A DNA stretch of 64,000 bases from Actinomycetota bacterium (GCA_016870895.1 VGAA01000003.1:1-64000), one strand, 5' to 3'. Positions 18,291 through 29,187 are shown, numbered from the stretch's first letter. Numbers and translations: made by a program. Notes: generated by a model not told the origin, from the letters alone.

Positions 18291-20009
18291 TTATCTAACT
18301 AAAACTGTGAAGAGTTCACTACTTCCGGCAGAATTTTTTACCCCCGCTTCAATCAGGATCTGATAAGAATGAATCCCTGGAATGGATTGAGTAATGGCAA
18401 AATTAAATGAACCATTGATATCGGTTGTATAGGAACCTATCGACTTTCCATCTTGCAGTACAGATAACTTAATTCCTTGGGCTGCCGGCAGTATTTGACC
18501 AGAGATTGGATAAGTGGCACCTACTTTTATCGATGTTGGGAGAGGCAGGATAACTTTTGGAACCACCGAGATACTCTTTTCAGAAGTTATACCTTCAGTT
18601 CTTTCCCAACTGCCCTCTGAAACCAATCTAACAAGACTTTTCTGACCAATCACTACTGGAACCGAAATCGCACCGGTGGCATCAGTTACACCGGCAGCCA
18701 AGCTGCGCCAATTGGAATCATTGCTATTTTTAATTTCAAATCTAACATTAAGGGCTGATACGGGAGTCTTGTCTGGTAATTTAAATGTGGCAGCTAGATT
18801 AAATGTCGAACCATATGAAATCTCAGTTAAATCAGCCGAAATAGTGCTAATTACTTGGTCTGGCGCAATAGATTTAGCAATTTCGCGAACCGCACTCATT
18901 GCAGCCGCATTTTCCATCCCAAAGGTCCAAACTGCTATTCCGCCTAATCGATACTTACCAACTAAATTTGTTCGTGCGGCATAACTTCTCTCATCAGGAA
19001 ACCAAACTTTCCTAGTTGCGGTACAAGCAATTGCCGAGTTTGTCGGGTCCATGTAAGTTTTTGTATAAGTGAATGTTGATTCAGCGTGTGTGCTGTTGTA
19101 AGTAGGCACTGCTTTGTTATTTGAAGCCAGATTCAAAGCTTCACGCATCACAACCACTGCTTTTGCCCCTACAACTACAGAAGATGCAAATACTGATGGG
19201 CACACACCATCTACTTTTGTTACCCAATCTCGCCCATAACCTGGAATTCCTAGAAAAACTTTTGAAGCTGGCATCTGAGTAACTGCGTACTTAACCGCAT
19301 CCTCAGTCCATTCAAGTGGTCCAATGGGGCCTGGTGTGGTTGTTGAAAAATCATAAGCCATGATTCTGAGTCGATCTATATACGGATCAATCTCACTCCA
19401 AGAGTAAACAGAGTTACCTGCTCGCTTTGTCTCTTTAGCAAAGTCTGGAGGGGTGGTTACAGATAAAAGTTTATTTCGTGATCTTAGTTCACCTGAAAGT
19501 TGTTTTATAAAGGAAATCCAATTGGGCTTAAGTGCAGGCCAAGTAGATCTTCCATCTTTGGTATAAAACGTTTCAAAATCTAAATCAATTCCATCATAAT
19601 TCTGCTTGAGAACTAATTCTTTAAGGTTTTGAACGATAGTATTTCTAGAACTTTCATTTGCTAATAGATTTGCAAGAACTAATCTTCCGTTGTCATCAGT
19701 GATTGTTGGAAGCAAAATAATATTGTTTGATTTTAACCTTGCTATAACTTGTTCTTTTGGAGTTGTGTATCCTCCAAGAGCATACTTATCTTTCACATTC
19801 ACTCCACCAGTTAAGCCATACCAAAATGGCGAGACATCTCTAAGTAAATCTAGGTTCCCTTCAACAGTTGGAAGATTTCTACTTAATGAATAATCTGGTA
19901 ACCAGCCAGATAAAATTCTTCTGGGAGGATTATCTGCTGAAGCTGGAATAGTGGTTGAGAATAAAAGGAATGCTGCGAGTAGAGCGATCGTAGATTTACG
20001 CGATTCCAT
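18291..20009 (-). CDS. Secreted glycoside hydrolase family 18 protein (YaaH-like)
   Basis: 572 residues with a classical signal peptide (about 1-25, cleavage near ASA-DN). Residues 30-375 form a GH18 barrel. The catalytic DxxDxDxE motif is intact as YDGIDLDFETFY (about 138-149), and the later barrel strands MAYDFS and GGIAVWTFGMEN are present. The last 190 residues are beta-rich and look like two Ig/Big-like domains. This resembles spore-germination-type or chitinase-like hydrolases that act on peptidoglycan or chitin-like glycans. Substrate unknown; a role in wall turnover or use of dissolved polymers is inference. Confidence 0.88.
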   Translation of the reverse strand: MESRKSTIALLAAFLLFSTTIPASADNPPRRILSGWLPDYSLSRNLPTVEGNLDLLRDVSPFWYGLTGGVNVKDKYALGGYTTPKEQVIARLKSNNIILLPTITDDNGRLVLANLLANESSRNTIVQNLKELVLKQNYDGIDLDFETFYTKDGRSTWPALKPNWISFIKQLSGELRSRNKLLSVTTPPDFAKETKRAGNSVYSWSEIDPYIDRLRIMAYDFSTTTPGPIGPLEWTEDAVKYAVTQMPASKVFLGIPGYGRDWVTKVDGVCPSVFASSVVVGAKAVVVMREALNLASNNKAVPTYNSTHAESTFTYTKTYMDPTNSAIACTATRKVWFPDERSYAARTNLVGKYRLGGIAVWTFGMENAAAMSAVREIAKSIAPDQVISTISADLTEISYGSTFNLAATFKLPDKTPVSALNVRFEIKNSNDSNWRSLAAGVTDATGAISVPVVIGQKSLVRLVSEGSWERTEGITSEKSISVVPKVILPLPTSIKVGATYPISGQILPAAQGIKLSVLQDGKSIGSYTTDINGSFNFAITQSIPGIHSYQILIEAGVKNSAGSSELFTVLVR

Positions 20010-20040
20010 GAATTTTAGGGTATCGGTTAAATCTGAGAAA

Positions 20041-20292
20041 TTACTTTAAGCGGGCGTGAATCTCTTTACATGTTGGGCAAATGGGAAATTTTTCAGGATC
20101 CCTATTTGGTATCCATTTTTTTCCGCATAAAGCTCTAACCGGTTTTCCTGTAACTGCAGATTCTGTTATTTTATTCTTATCGACATAGTGCGAAAATCTC
20201 TCGTGATCACCATCATCTGTTGGTGCCAACCTTTCAACAGCGAGTACCCCAGATTTGCCAGATTTACCGCGTAAATCATCGAGAAAGCCCAT
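20041..20292 (-). CDS. DUF3039 family protein
   Basis: A small conserved actinobacterial protein of unknown function. 83 residues if it starts at the ATG of MGFLDDL, which has AGGA upstream; a TTG lies two codons earlier. The C-terminal half carries ALCGKKWIP and CPTCKEIH, three cysteines and a histidine that could bind zinc. It is divergent from argF with only about 40 bases between. Confidence 0.8.
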   Translation of the reverse strand: MGFLDDLRGKSGKSGVLAVERLAPTDDGDHERFSHYVDKNKITESAVTGKPVRALCGKKWIPNRDPEKFPICPTCKEIHARLK

Positions 20293-20332
20293 GGGCAAAT
20301 CCTAATCCAAAAATATCGCCTACCATTTACCA

Positions 20333-21286
20333 GTGAGCACAAAATTAAAAGATCTGCTGCGTACATCTGACTTATCAAAATCAGATATTGAGCTACTACT
20401 TGAAACCGCAGGCAAGTTTGCCAGCAATCCGTTGCGCTCGAAAAAGACTTTGGCCAAAAAAACTGTTGCGATTTATATGACCAAATCTTCAACTAGGACT
20501 CGACTAGCCTCGGAGACTGCAGTGGCCCATCTGGGTGGAACCCCTATCTTCCTTCGTGCAGATGAGCTGCAAATTGGTAGAGGTGAAACTATTTCAGATA
20601 CTGCAAAAATTATCTCGGGTTTTTGTAGCGCGCTTATTGTTCGAACTTTTTCCCAAAGTGATATTGATGAGTTAGGAAAGCATGCATCGATTCCGGTAAT
20701 AAATGCCTTAACTGATGATGATCACCCAACGCAACTTTTAGCGGATTGGATAACTTTAAAAGAGAATTTTGGAAAGAGTATTTCGAATAGAAAGTTAGCT
20801 TATGTTGGTGACGGTAATAATGTCGCTACAGCTTGGTTAACTATGGGTGCAACTATGGGTGCTCACATTGTGGTTGCCACTCCAGGCGGTAAGTGGGCAC
20901 CAAATGAAAATGTTATTAAACAAGCAAATGAAATTGCGAAGAAATCAGGAGCAAAGATTGAAATCCTAACCGATGCTAAATCAGCCGCGAAAAATGCTAG
21001 TGCGATCTATACTGATGTTTGGATGTCTATGGGAGATTCAGAATCAGATCGTTCTGAAAAAATGTCGGCGTTAAAACCATTTATGGTAACCCCTGAATTA
21101 ATGTCACTTACTTCCTCAGATTCAGTATTTATGCATTGCTTGCCAGCACATCGGGGTGAAGAGGTTTCTGCTGAAGTCATTGATGGCCCAAAATCTGTTG
21201 TGTTTAGACAAGCATTTCACCGAAGAACTACGATCCAAGCATTGCTCTACCACCTGAGTAAGGGTGACTTAAAAGGAAATAATTAA
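20333..21286 (+). CDS. argF: Ornithine carbamoyltransferase
   Basis: Makes citrulline from ornithine and carbamoyl phosphate in arginine synthesis. 317 residues, GTG start. The carbamoyl-phosphate site is STRTRLASE (about 54-62), with HPTQLLAD later, and the ornithine-specific HCLPAHRGEEV is near the C-terminus. No clear Shine-Dalgarno precedes the GTG, so a leaderless transcript is possible. The other arginine genes are not clustered with it; argG lies 6 kb away in the opposite direction. Confidence 0.95.
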   Translation: MSTKLKDLLRTSDLSKSDIELLLETAGKFASNPLRSKKTLAKKTVAIYMTKSSTRTRLASETAVAHLGGTPIFLRADELQIGRGETISDTAKIISGFCSALIVRTFSQSDIDELGKHASIPVINALTDDDHPTQLLADWITLKENFGKSISNRKLAYVGDGNNVATAWLTMGATMGAHIVVATPGGKWAPNENVIKQANEIAKKSGAKIEILTDAKSAAKNASAIYTDVWMSMGDSESDRSEKMSALKPFMVTPELMSLTSSDSVFMHCLPAHRGEEVSAEVIDGPKSVVFRQAFHRRTTIQALLYHLSKGDLKGNN

Positions 21287-21311
21287 AGCCAAGGTTAGGT
21301 AAGGTAGGCGG

Positions 21312-22436
21312 ATGCGAATTTCGGTACCAAAGGAGATTAAGCCTGGCGAGAAACGGGTTGCACTTGTCCCAGACATTATTTCTAAATTAACAAAATTAGG
21401 ACATGAAGTCTTCATTGAATCTGGCGCAGGTGTTGCAGCAGATTATTCAGATGAGCAATTTCTAGCAGCCGGAGCACAAATTAAGCAAGGTGATGTATTA
21501 GCTAATAGCGATGTGGTTTTATCCGTACAACCACTCACACCAAACCAAATTAGAAGTTTGAAAAAAGGCGCTTTAACTATTTCATTTTTATCACCAACTA
21601 CATCAACTGATTCCATTGATGCTGCAGTTAGCGCATCAGTTACAGCACTATCACTTGAATTAGTCCCTCGAATTTCTAGAGCGCAATCGATGGACGCACT
21701 AACCTCACAAGCGCTGTGTGCTGGATATAAGGCAGCATTGGTTGCTGCTGAATTATCCCCTAAGTTTTTCCCTTTACTTATGACAGCTGCTGGAACTGTT
21801 ACACCGGCAAAAGTTGTTGTACTTGGTACAGGAGTTGCCGGTTTACAAGCTATTGCAACAGCAAAAAGATTAGGAGCAGTTGTTTCGGCATATGATGTTC
21901 GAACATCGTCAGCTGATGAGGTTAAATCCATGGGAGCAAAATTTATTTCATTAGAGCTTGAGGCATTAGAAGGTGCTGGCGGTTATGCAAGAGAAATGAC
22001 TGAAGAACGTGCAACTAGGCAACGTGAATTGCTTACACCATTCATCTCTGCGGCGGATGTATTAATTACTACAGCTGCAGTACCTGGTCGCACTGCGCCT
22101 CGATTAGTTACTGCAGCCATGGTTTCACACATGACTCCCGGATCAGTTGTAGTTGATTTGGCGGCGGAAAGTGGTGGAAATGTTGAAGGTTCAGTTTCTG
22201 GTGAATTAGTAATTACAAAAGATGGCGTAAAAATTTGGGGTGCAAAAGATGTCCCTAGCCAACTGGCATTTCATGCTTCGATGCTATTTTCAAGAAATGT
22301 TGTTAACCTAGTTTTATTAATGAATAAGAGTGTTGATGGGAAATCGACTGGACAGATAGAGCCTGATTTCTCTGATGAAATTATTGATTCTGCAACGATA
22401 ACTCATAATGGAATTAGACGAGAGAAGAGTAAATAA
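21312..22436 (+). CDS. pntAA: NAD(P) transhydrogenase subunit alpha part 1 (NAD-binding domain I)
   Basis: The soluble NAD(H)-binding dI domain of the proton-translocating transhydrogenase. 374 residues. The alanine-dehydrogenase-like N-terminal half opens with RISVPKEIKPGEKRVAL, and the Rossmann half contains VVVLGTGVAGLQAIATAKRLGA. The mobile loop and RxxPGRTAP region are present. The stop overlaps the next gene as TAATG. The alpha subunit is split in two genes, as in Rhodospirillum and many Actinobacteria. Confidence 0.95.
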   Translation: MRISVPKEIKPGEKRVALVPDIISKLTKLGHEVFIESGAGVAADYSDEQFLAAGAQIKQGDVLANSDVVLSVQPLTPNQIRSLKKGALTISFLSPTTSTDSIDAAVSASVTALSLELVPRISRAQSMDALTSQALCAGYKAALVAAELSPKFFPLLMTAAGTVTPAKVVVLGTGVAGLQAIATAKRLGAVVSAYDVRTSSADEVKSMGAKFISLELEALEGAGGYAREMTEERATRQRELLTPFISAADVLITTAAVPGRTAPRLVTAAMVSHMTPGSVVVDLAAESGGNVEGSVSGELVITKDGVKIWGAKDVPSQLAFHASMLFSRNVVNLVLLMNKSVDGKSTGQIEPDFSDEIIDSATITHNGIRREKSK

Positions 22437-22762
22437 TGGTAAATGATTTAATGAGCAATGAAATAGCTTTGCTCGCTATTTTCTTACTCTCGATATTTGT
22501 CGGTTTTGAAGTTGTTTCTAAAGTTTCTACAACTCTGCATACGCCACTTATGAGTGGAGCAAACGCAATTCATGGCGTGATTCTGGTCGGAGCAATTGTG
22601 GTAGCAGATCATGCACAAACAACTCTTGAAATCTCACTTGCTATTGCTGCGGTTATTCTTGCAACGGTCAATATGGTTGGAGGATTTGTTGTGACCGATC
22701 GAATGTTGCAGATGTTTAAAGGTAAACCTAAGCAAAAGAAAGTTAAGCGTGAAGACAAATGA
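22436..22762 (+). CDS. pntAB: NAD(P) transhydrogenase subunit alpha part 2 (membrane)
   Basis: 108 residues with three to four membrane helices, the small membrane part (dII) of the alpha subunit. The family segment VVSKVSTTLHTPLMSGANAIHGV is visible at about 25-47. It overlaps its neighbours at both ends (TAATG and ATGA). The lysine-rich C-terminal tail is cytoplasmic. Confidence 0.93.
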   Translation: MVNDLMSNEIALLAIFLLSIFVGFEVVSKVSTTLHTPLMSGANAIHGVILVGAIVVADHAQTTLEISLAIAAVILATVNMVGGFVVTDRMLQMFKGKPKQKKVKREDK

Positions 22763-24144
22763 GTCGCAACCTTTATGATCTAATTGGGCTGGCAGCAGGA
22801 ATTTGTTTTATATTGGCATTAAAAGGTTTATCTTCGCCAAAGTCGGCACGAAAAGGTAATTTAATTGGTGCCCTCGGTGCAACAATTGCCACAGTTATCG
22901 TCTTCCTTTATACAAATGATGCCAAGGCATTGAATAATCAGACTTTAATTTTGGTGGCTATTGGTTTTGGGGTGCTTGTCGGTGTTCCTGCGGCAAGAAA
23001 AGTACAAATGACTGAGATGCCGCAATTAGTTGCACTATTCAACGGCGTAGGTGGTGGTGCAGCTGCGCTGGTGGCATTAGTCGAGTATCTAAAATTAGGA
23101 GATGAAGCAACAGTGGCGATTGTTGTTGCCACTGTATTTACTGTAATTGTGGGTTGTATTTCCTTTTCAGGATCAATTATTACTTTTCTCAAACTTCAAG
23201 AGCTAATGACAACTAGACCTGTTGTTTTTCCTTTTGGTAGACAAATAATTGCACTCACCTTAATTGGTATCTTGTTAAGTGGTGGTTGGGTAATTGCGAG
23301 TGGTGGTACAACACCATTATTAATTAATGGCTTGTTATCACTGATATTCGGTGTACTTTTTGTGCTACCAGTAGGTGGTGCAGATGTTCCAATTGTAATT
23401 TCACTATTAAATGCATTTACTGGATTAACTGTTGCCGCATCTGGTTATGTACTTCAAACAACTCTATTAATTATTGCTGGAACTTTGGTAGGAGCCTCAG
23501 GCACAATTCTCACTAAATTGATGGCAGAGGCAATGGGTAGATCTTTATTTGGAACTCTATTTGGGGCTTTTACTGCAAAACCTCAACAAAGTTCTGGTGA
23601 AGCTGATACTAGGCCATTTAAATCCGGATCAGCAGATGATGTCGCGATATTACTCAACTATGCACAACGAGTTGTAATTGTGCCAGGATTTGGATTAGCG
23701 GTTGCACAAGCCCAACACACAGTTCGCGAATTAGCCGATTTACTTTCAAAAAAAGGAGTTGATGTTGCCTATGGAATTCATCCAGTTGCAGGTCGTATGC
23801 CCGGTCATATGAATGTTTTACTGGCTGAGGCAAATGTTCCATATGAACAGCTAATTGAAATGGAGGAAATAAATCCAACATTTCCGCAAACCGATGTTGT
23901 TTTGGTAGTGGGTGCAAATGATGTTGTAAATCCAGCTGCAAAAAATACACCAGGATGCCCTATTTATGGAATGCCAATTTTAGATGTGTCTCTAGCGGTA
24001 AATGTAATATTTCTCAAAAGATCTATGCGACCAGGATTTGCTGGAATTGAAAATAAACTGCTTTTTGAGGCAAAGACAACTTTACTATTCGGAGATGCAA
24101 AGGATTCACTTACAAAAGTAGTAAGCTCATTAAAATCACTTTAG
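22759..24144 (+). CDS. pntB: NAD(P) transhydrogenase subunit beta
   Basis: 461 residues. About nine membrane helices (dII, residues 1-265) are followed by the NADP(H)-binding dIII domain with VVIVPGFGLAVAQAQH (about 304-319), YGIHPVAGRMPGHMNVLLAEA and the terminal GDAKDSL. With PntAA and PntAB it uses the proton gradient to drive NADH + NADP+ to NAD+ + NADPH. In a cell with a rhodopsin, light-generated proton motive force could supply NADPH this way (inference). Confidence 0.96.
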   Translation: MSRNLYDLIGLAAGICFILALKGLSSPKSARKGNLIGALGATIATVIVFLYTNDAKALNNQTLILVAIGFGVLVGVPAARKVQMTEMPQLVALFNGVGGGAAALVALVEYLKLGDEATVAIVVATVFTVIVGCISFSGSIITFLKLQELMTTRPVVFPFGRQIIALTLIGILLSGGWVIASGGTTPLLINGLLSLIFGVLFVLPVGGADVPIVISLLNAFTGLTVAASGYVLQTTLLIIAGTLVGASGTILTKLMAEAMGRSLFGTLFGAFTAKPQQSSGEADTRPFKSGSADDVAILLNYAQRVVIVPGFGLAVAQAQHTVRELADLLSKKGVDVAYGIHPVAGRMPGHMNVLLAEANVPYEQLIEMEEINPTFPQTDVVLVVGANDVVNPAAKNTPGCPIYGMPILDVSLAVNVIFLKRSMRPGFAGIENKLLFEAKTTLLFGDAKDSLTKVVSSLKSL

Positions 24145-24152
24145 AGGAATCG

Positions 24153-24620
24153 TTAAATCCCCTCATATTCGAGAGCTAAACTCAATGCCGCAATCGCGGC
24201 ATCAAATCCTCTATTTTCTTGACCCTCTGATAATCCTGCCCGTTGGTGTGCTTGCTCTAAACTATCACACATTAAAATTCCGAAACCGATAGGCTTATTT
24301 CGAGTCAGTGAGACTTGCATGATTCCATTGGCAACACCCTGGCAAACATAATCAAAGTGAGGAGTGTCTCCTTTCAAGATTAATCCAATAGCAATTACTA
24401 AATCTGAACCAGCGTCTAATAATTTTTGAGCAGCGAGTGGAATCTCGAAAGAACCAGCAACTTTGTGCACCGAAACATTTTTGCATCTTGCCCCATCTAG
24501 AGCTTTCTTAGCGCCACTAACTAATGCATCACATATGTATGGGTGCCAACTTGATTTAACAATTGATACTTTCAATTGTGCTTCATCTAAAGTACTAATT
24601 TTAGGCGATAATCCGGTCAT
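24153..24620 (-). CDS. ribH: 6,7-dimethyl-8-ribityllumazine synthase
   Basis: Condenses the RibA-derived ribitylaminopyrimidine with 3,4-dihydroxybutanone phosphate. 155 residues. Motifs: the N-terminal strand with IVKSSWHPYICDALVSGA, VAGSFEIPLAAQKL (about 53-66) and LILKGDTPHFDYVCQG (about 80-95), which holds the catalytic His. It is the last gene of the rib operon, overlapping ribBA by TAATG. Confidence 0.97.
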   Translation of the reverse strand: MTGLSPKISTLDEAQLKVSIVKSSWHPYICDALVSGAKKALDGARCKNVSVHKVAGSFEIPLAAQKLLDAGSDLVIAIGLILKGDTPHFDYVCQGVANGIMQVSLTRNKPIGFGILMCDSLEQAHQRAGLSEGQENRGFDAAIAALSLALEYEGI

Positions 24621-25825
24621 TATTTTTCCCCCATAATGTGATTTAATTTAATCCTCTTTGCATCTAAATACCGAGTATTTTTACTATTTTTGGTGGTAAT
24701 TATTGGAACCTGTTTAACCTCAATTGATTGATTGACTAAGGCTGACATTTTCTCTGGGTTATTTGTCAGTAAATTTATCTGACTGATATTAAGATTTTTT
24801 AGTATCAGAGCCGCATCTTCCCATGAGCGAAGATCTGCGATATGGCCCAGTGCAAGATTAGCTTCAACGGTATCTAAACCTTTATCTTGAAGTTTATAGG
24901 CCTTAATTTTCTCTGATAATCCAATGCCTCTTCCTTCATGCCCTCTTAAATAAATTATTAACCCACTTCCATCGCTTTCAATTTCGTCCATCGCTTTATT
25001 CAATTGATCTTTACAATCGCACCGAGTTGATCCGAATACTTCACCAGTTAAACACTCTGAATGAACTCGAACCAACATACCTTTCCGTTTAATCTCACCG
25101 TAAGATAAAATCGCATGAGTATGGCCGTTTGAGCCAAAATCCGTGGCTATTTTCCAATCCTTATTCATTCTTGGTAAATCACTCCAGTCATATTCAACTA
25201 TATCTGGCTTAATTAGTATCTTTGATTCTAAGAAATACTTTGTTAGCTCTGCAATACTAATTATTTGTAAGTTGTTAAGTCTCGCAAACTCTTTAACTTT
25301 TTTACCAGTCATCATTGTTCCATCATCATTAACTAATTCAGATAAAACTCCCACCAGACTTTGACCCGTTAAAGCACTGAGTGCTACTGCAGCTTCCGTA
25401 TGGCCAGCCCTACCTGCAAGCAAAGCCCTATCGGCAACTAACGGGAAGACATGACCTGGCCTAACAAAATCTTTAGCTTTAGTTTTATTATCTGCAAGTG
25501 CAATGATTGTATTAGTGCGCTCTTTTGAACTTATCCCAGTGGTCAATCCAGCCTTGTAATCAACTGAAACTGTAAAGGCCGTATGTTTTAAATCTTGATT
25601 ATTTGTAACCATTTGAGGCAGGTCAAGTGTGCGTGCTCTGTCAGAAGTTATTGCGACACATATAACTCCTGAAGTATGACGAATCATAAAGGCAAGTTTG
25701 TCCTGAGTGGCATGTTGTGCAGAGAGAACTAGGTCAGCTTCGTTTTCACGCTTTTCATCATCAGTAACAATAATCATTCGGCCAGCACAATAATCATTTA
25801 AGGCTTTTTTTAGATCCTTAGTCAT
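24620..25825 (-). CDS. ribBA: Bifunctional DHBP synthase / GTP cyclohydrolase II
   Basis: The N-terminal RibB half (about 1-200) makes 3,4-dihydroxy-2-butanone 4-phosphate: see DDEKRENEADLV (about 21-32) and RPGHVFPLVA. The C-terminal RibA half (about 205-401) opens GTP: the zinc cysteines lie in ECLTGEVFGSTRCDC, followed by RGHEGRGIGLSEKIKAY with the catalytic Arg and Tyr region. 401 residues, the normal fused length. It overlaps ribE by eight bases and ribH by one. Confidence 0.97.
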   Translation of the reverse strand: MTKDLKKALNDYCAGRMIIVTDDEKRENEADLVLSAQHATQDKLAFMIRHTSGVICVAITSDRARTLDLPQMVTNNQDLKHTAFTVSVDYKAGLTTGISSKERTNTIIALADNKTKAKDFVRPGHVFPLVADRALLAGRAGHTEAAVALSALTGQSLVGVLSELVNDDGTMMTGKKVKEFARLNNLQIISIAELTKYFLESKILIKPDIVEYDWSDLPRMNKDWKIATDFGSNGHTHAILSYGEIKRKGMLVRVHSECLTGEVFGSTRCDCKDQLNKAMDEIESDGSGLIIYLRGHEGRGIGLSEKIKAYKLQDKGLDTVEANLALGHIADLRSWEDAALILKNLNISQINLLTNNPEKMSALVNQSIEVKQVPIITTKNSKNTRYLDAKRIKLNHIMGEK

Positions 25826-26420
25826 TACTTTGACCCCCTCTCGTTAATCGCTCAACATACTTTGCGAGAAGGTCTACCTCGACATTTACTAGATCGCCCA
25901 CTTTTTTACTCGCCAGGTTAGTTCTCTTTAAAGTTTCCGGAATCAACCAAACTGCTATTAACTGTCCCGTTATCTCGCCAATAGTTAATGAAACGCCATC
26001 TAAACAAATTGATCCCTGAGGAACTACATATTTCAATAGGTGGTTAGGTAACTTTATTTGAAATTGAGTCCACTTCATAGATGGTAAAATTTCAGTAATT
26101 TCAGCAGTCGCATCAACATGACCTTGGACTAGGTGTCCCCCAAAACGATCTATAAATCTCATAGCTAACTCCAAGTTCAATAGATCACCTGCCTTCAAAT
26201 TTACTAGTGCAGTCAATTCCAAAGTTTTCTTCATCACATCAGCCGTAAACCCTGAATCTGTAACATTTGTTGTAGTTAAGCATGCACCATTTACGCTGAT
26301 TGAATCACCGATTTTTAAATCACCTGTAACATTATTACAGCTAACCTCTATCTTTACTGAATCTTTAAGATGAGTGATATTTTGCACTTTTCCCACCTCC
26401 GCAATTAAGCCTGTAAACAT
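25818..26420 (-). CDS. ribE: Riboflavin synthase (alpha chain)
   Basis: Dismutates two 6,7-dimethyl-8-ribityllumazines to riboflavin. 200 residues in two related beta-barrels. The N-terminus is the family signature MFTGLIAEVGKV. SVNGACLTTT (about 43-52) and its repeat SICLDGVSLTI (about 137-147) mark the two halves, and RFGGHLVQGHVD marks the lumazine site. The ATG overlaps the ribD stop as TAATG. Confidence 0.96.
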   Translation of the reverse strand: MFTGLIAEVGKVQNITHLKDSVKIEVSCNNVTGDLKIGDSISVNGACLTTTNVTDSGFTADVMKKTLELTALVNLKAGDLLNLELAMRFIDRFGGHLVQGHVDATAEITEILPSMKWTQFQIKLPNHLLKYVVPQGSICLDGVSLTIGEITGQLIAVWLIPETLKRTNLASKKVGDLVNVEVDLLAKYVERLTRGGQSND

Positions 26421-27409
26421 TATTGATTCTTCGCTAAGATAATTTTGAGATCAGTGTCAACCATTTCTGTACTTTTCACTTTATACATAACTCGATTCTC
26501 TAAAGAATTGATGCCTAAATCGTCTATGAAACTTTGGCCGCTTCCCAGTAAAGATGGAGATAGATAGATATGCATTTCATCTATAACTCCAGATTTCATA
26601 AGGAAAGTACCTAAAGTTGGACCTGCTTCAACCAATACTTGGTTTACTTCAAGCTTTGCCAAGAAATCTAACAGCACATCTAGGTTATGACTGTGAAGAA
26701 AATAAGTTTGCGCAGATTGATCCTTTAGGTTACTTGCAGGTGGAATTAACCTATGACCCATTACTAATCTCCTGGGCTGCTTTACATTTTCCTCTCTTGT
26801 ATTCAGTGAAGGATTATCTGCTAAAGCCGTTCCGGTTCCTATTAAAATGACATCAGATTGACTTCTCAACTTTGAAACTTGTGCTCTAGAAGATTCGCTA
26901 GTTATCCACTTTGAGTTTCCATCTTTGGCGCAAACTTTACCATCTAAGGTCATGCCAATCTTCCAAATAAAATATGGACGGTTATTTTTAATCTTATTTA
27001 ACCAAAATCTATTAGAATAGGTAACTTGATCTTGCAAGACCCCACCTATAACATCAACCTGAGCAGCTCTTAAATGATCTGCCCCTCCTTTTGCTACTAA
27101 ATTTTGATCTGATACTGCGAAGACCACTTTCTTGATCCCAGATTTAACTATTAAATCTGAACACGGGGGTGTTTTTCCGTAGTGATTACAAGGCTCTAAT
27201 GTTGTAATTAATGTTGCACCTTTTGGGATCTCTCTAATTTTATTTATTGCTTTTGCTTCTGCGTGCAATCCCCCATCATGAAAATCTTGTGAGATCACAG
27301 CTCCTGATGAATCAACGATTAATGCGCCAACAATTGGATTTGGGCAAGTCTTTCCTAATCCACGCAGGGATAATGCATCGGCTTGTGCCATCAATGCTGA
27401 GTAATCCAC
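26420..27409 (-). CDS. ribD: Bifunctional riboflavin deaminase/reductase RibD
   Basis: The N-terminal deaminase domain (about 1-145) has the zinc motifs GLHAEAKAI and TLEPCNHYGKTPPCSD. The C-terminal reductase domain (about 150-329) opens with RPYFIWKIGMTLDGKV. A longer frame would begin near the riboswitch and add 24 atypical residues. The GTG chosen (VDYSALMAQADALSLRG) fits the family N-terminus and is preceded by a G-run that can serve as Shine-Dalgarno; an ATG six codons further in is the alternative. It is the first gene of ribD-ribE-ribBA-ribH and is controlled by the FMN riboswitch. Confidence 0.93.
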   Translation of the reverse strand: MDYSALMAQADALSLRGLGKTCPNPIVGALIVDSSGAVISQDFHDGGLHAEAKAINKIREIPKGATLITTLEPCNHYGKTPPCSDLIVKSGIKKVVFAVSDQNLVAKGGADHLRAAQVDVIGGVLQDQVTYSNRFWLNKIKNNRPYFIWKIGMTLDGKVCAKDGNSKWITSESSRAQVSKLRSQSDVILIGTGTALADNPSLNTREENVKQPRRLVMGHRLIPPASNLKDQSAQTYFLHSHNLDVLLDFLAKLEVNQVLVEAGPTLGTFLMKSGVIDEMHIYLSPSLLGSGQSFIDDLGINSLENRVMYKVKSTEMVDTDLKIILAKNQ

Positions 27410-27415
27410 TAGACG

Positions 27416-27435
27416 CCCCCAAATAAATATCGGGG
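27416..27435 (-). promoter_or_regulatory. Candidate ribosome-binding-site sequestering hairpin of ribD
   Basis: On the minus strand ACCCC can pair with the GGGG of the G-run just before the ribD GTG across an eleven-base AT-rich loop. Lying between the FMN aptamer and the start, it is a plausible expression platform that hides the ribosome-binding site. Inference from pairing only. Confidence 0.4.
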
Positions 27436-27483
27436 TACGCAAAAGAAAATGACGTAATAACAGCCCGCCACTTACACACATTT

Positions 27484-27602
27484 TCTCTCATCCGGACTTT
27501 AACCGTCGGTCTTGGAGTTTCACCAAGTCCACCGCTAGCTGGATGCAGGCGGGTCGCAGACTTTAACTGCCGGTTCGGAATTACACCGACCCCGAAAATG
27601 CA
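27484..27602 (-). promoter_or_regulatory. FMN riboswitch (RFN element)
   Basis: On the minus strand the conserved blocks appear in order: TCGGGGTCGGTGTAATTCCGA, CCGGCAGTTAAAGTCTGCGACCC, the variable arm around GCATCCAGCTAGC, CGGTGGACTTGGTGAAACTCC and ACGGTTAAAGTCCGGATGAGAG. These are the multi-branched FMN aptamer with both characteristic TTAAAGTC-type loops. It precedes ribD by about 75 bases and should repress the whole rib operon when FMN is plentiful. No T-run terminator follows, so translational control is more likely. Confidence 0.96.
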
Positions 27603-27662
27603 GCTTGAGTGTACCAAAAAATTATTATTATACAAACTGAAAATAAGCGTAATTTTATATAG

Positions 27663-29000
<1,338 letters not shown>

Positions 29001-29187
29001 CTAACCTTTACACTAAAACCCCGCTTGATTTAAGAATTAGAGCATTTTTTATTACTCAGCCCACAAAAGGCGTGAAAACTGGCTAGATGGTTTTCTACAT
29101 AGGGAGCTCCGTACAGAATATAAAATATAGAGCTAATCATCATTACCTATTAATTACCGGGTCAATAAACACGGGTATTATTTCAAT

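Noticed and set aside
21894-21907. GATGTTCGAACATC, perfect palindrome resembling an SOS box
   Set aside because: It lies inside the pntAA coding region and has GTTC-GAAC order, not the GAAC-N4-GTTC of LexA boxes.
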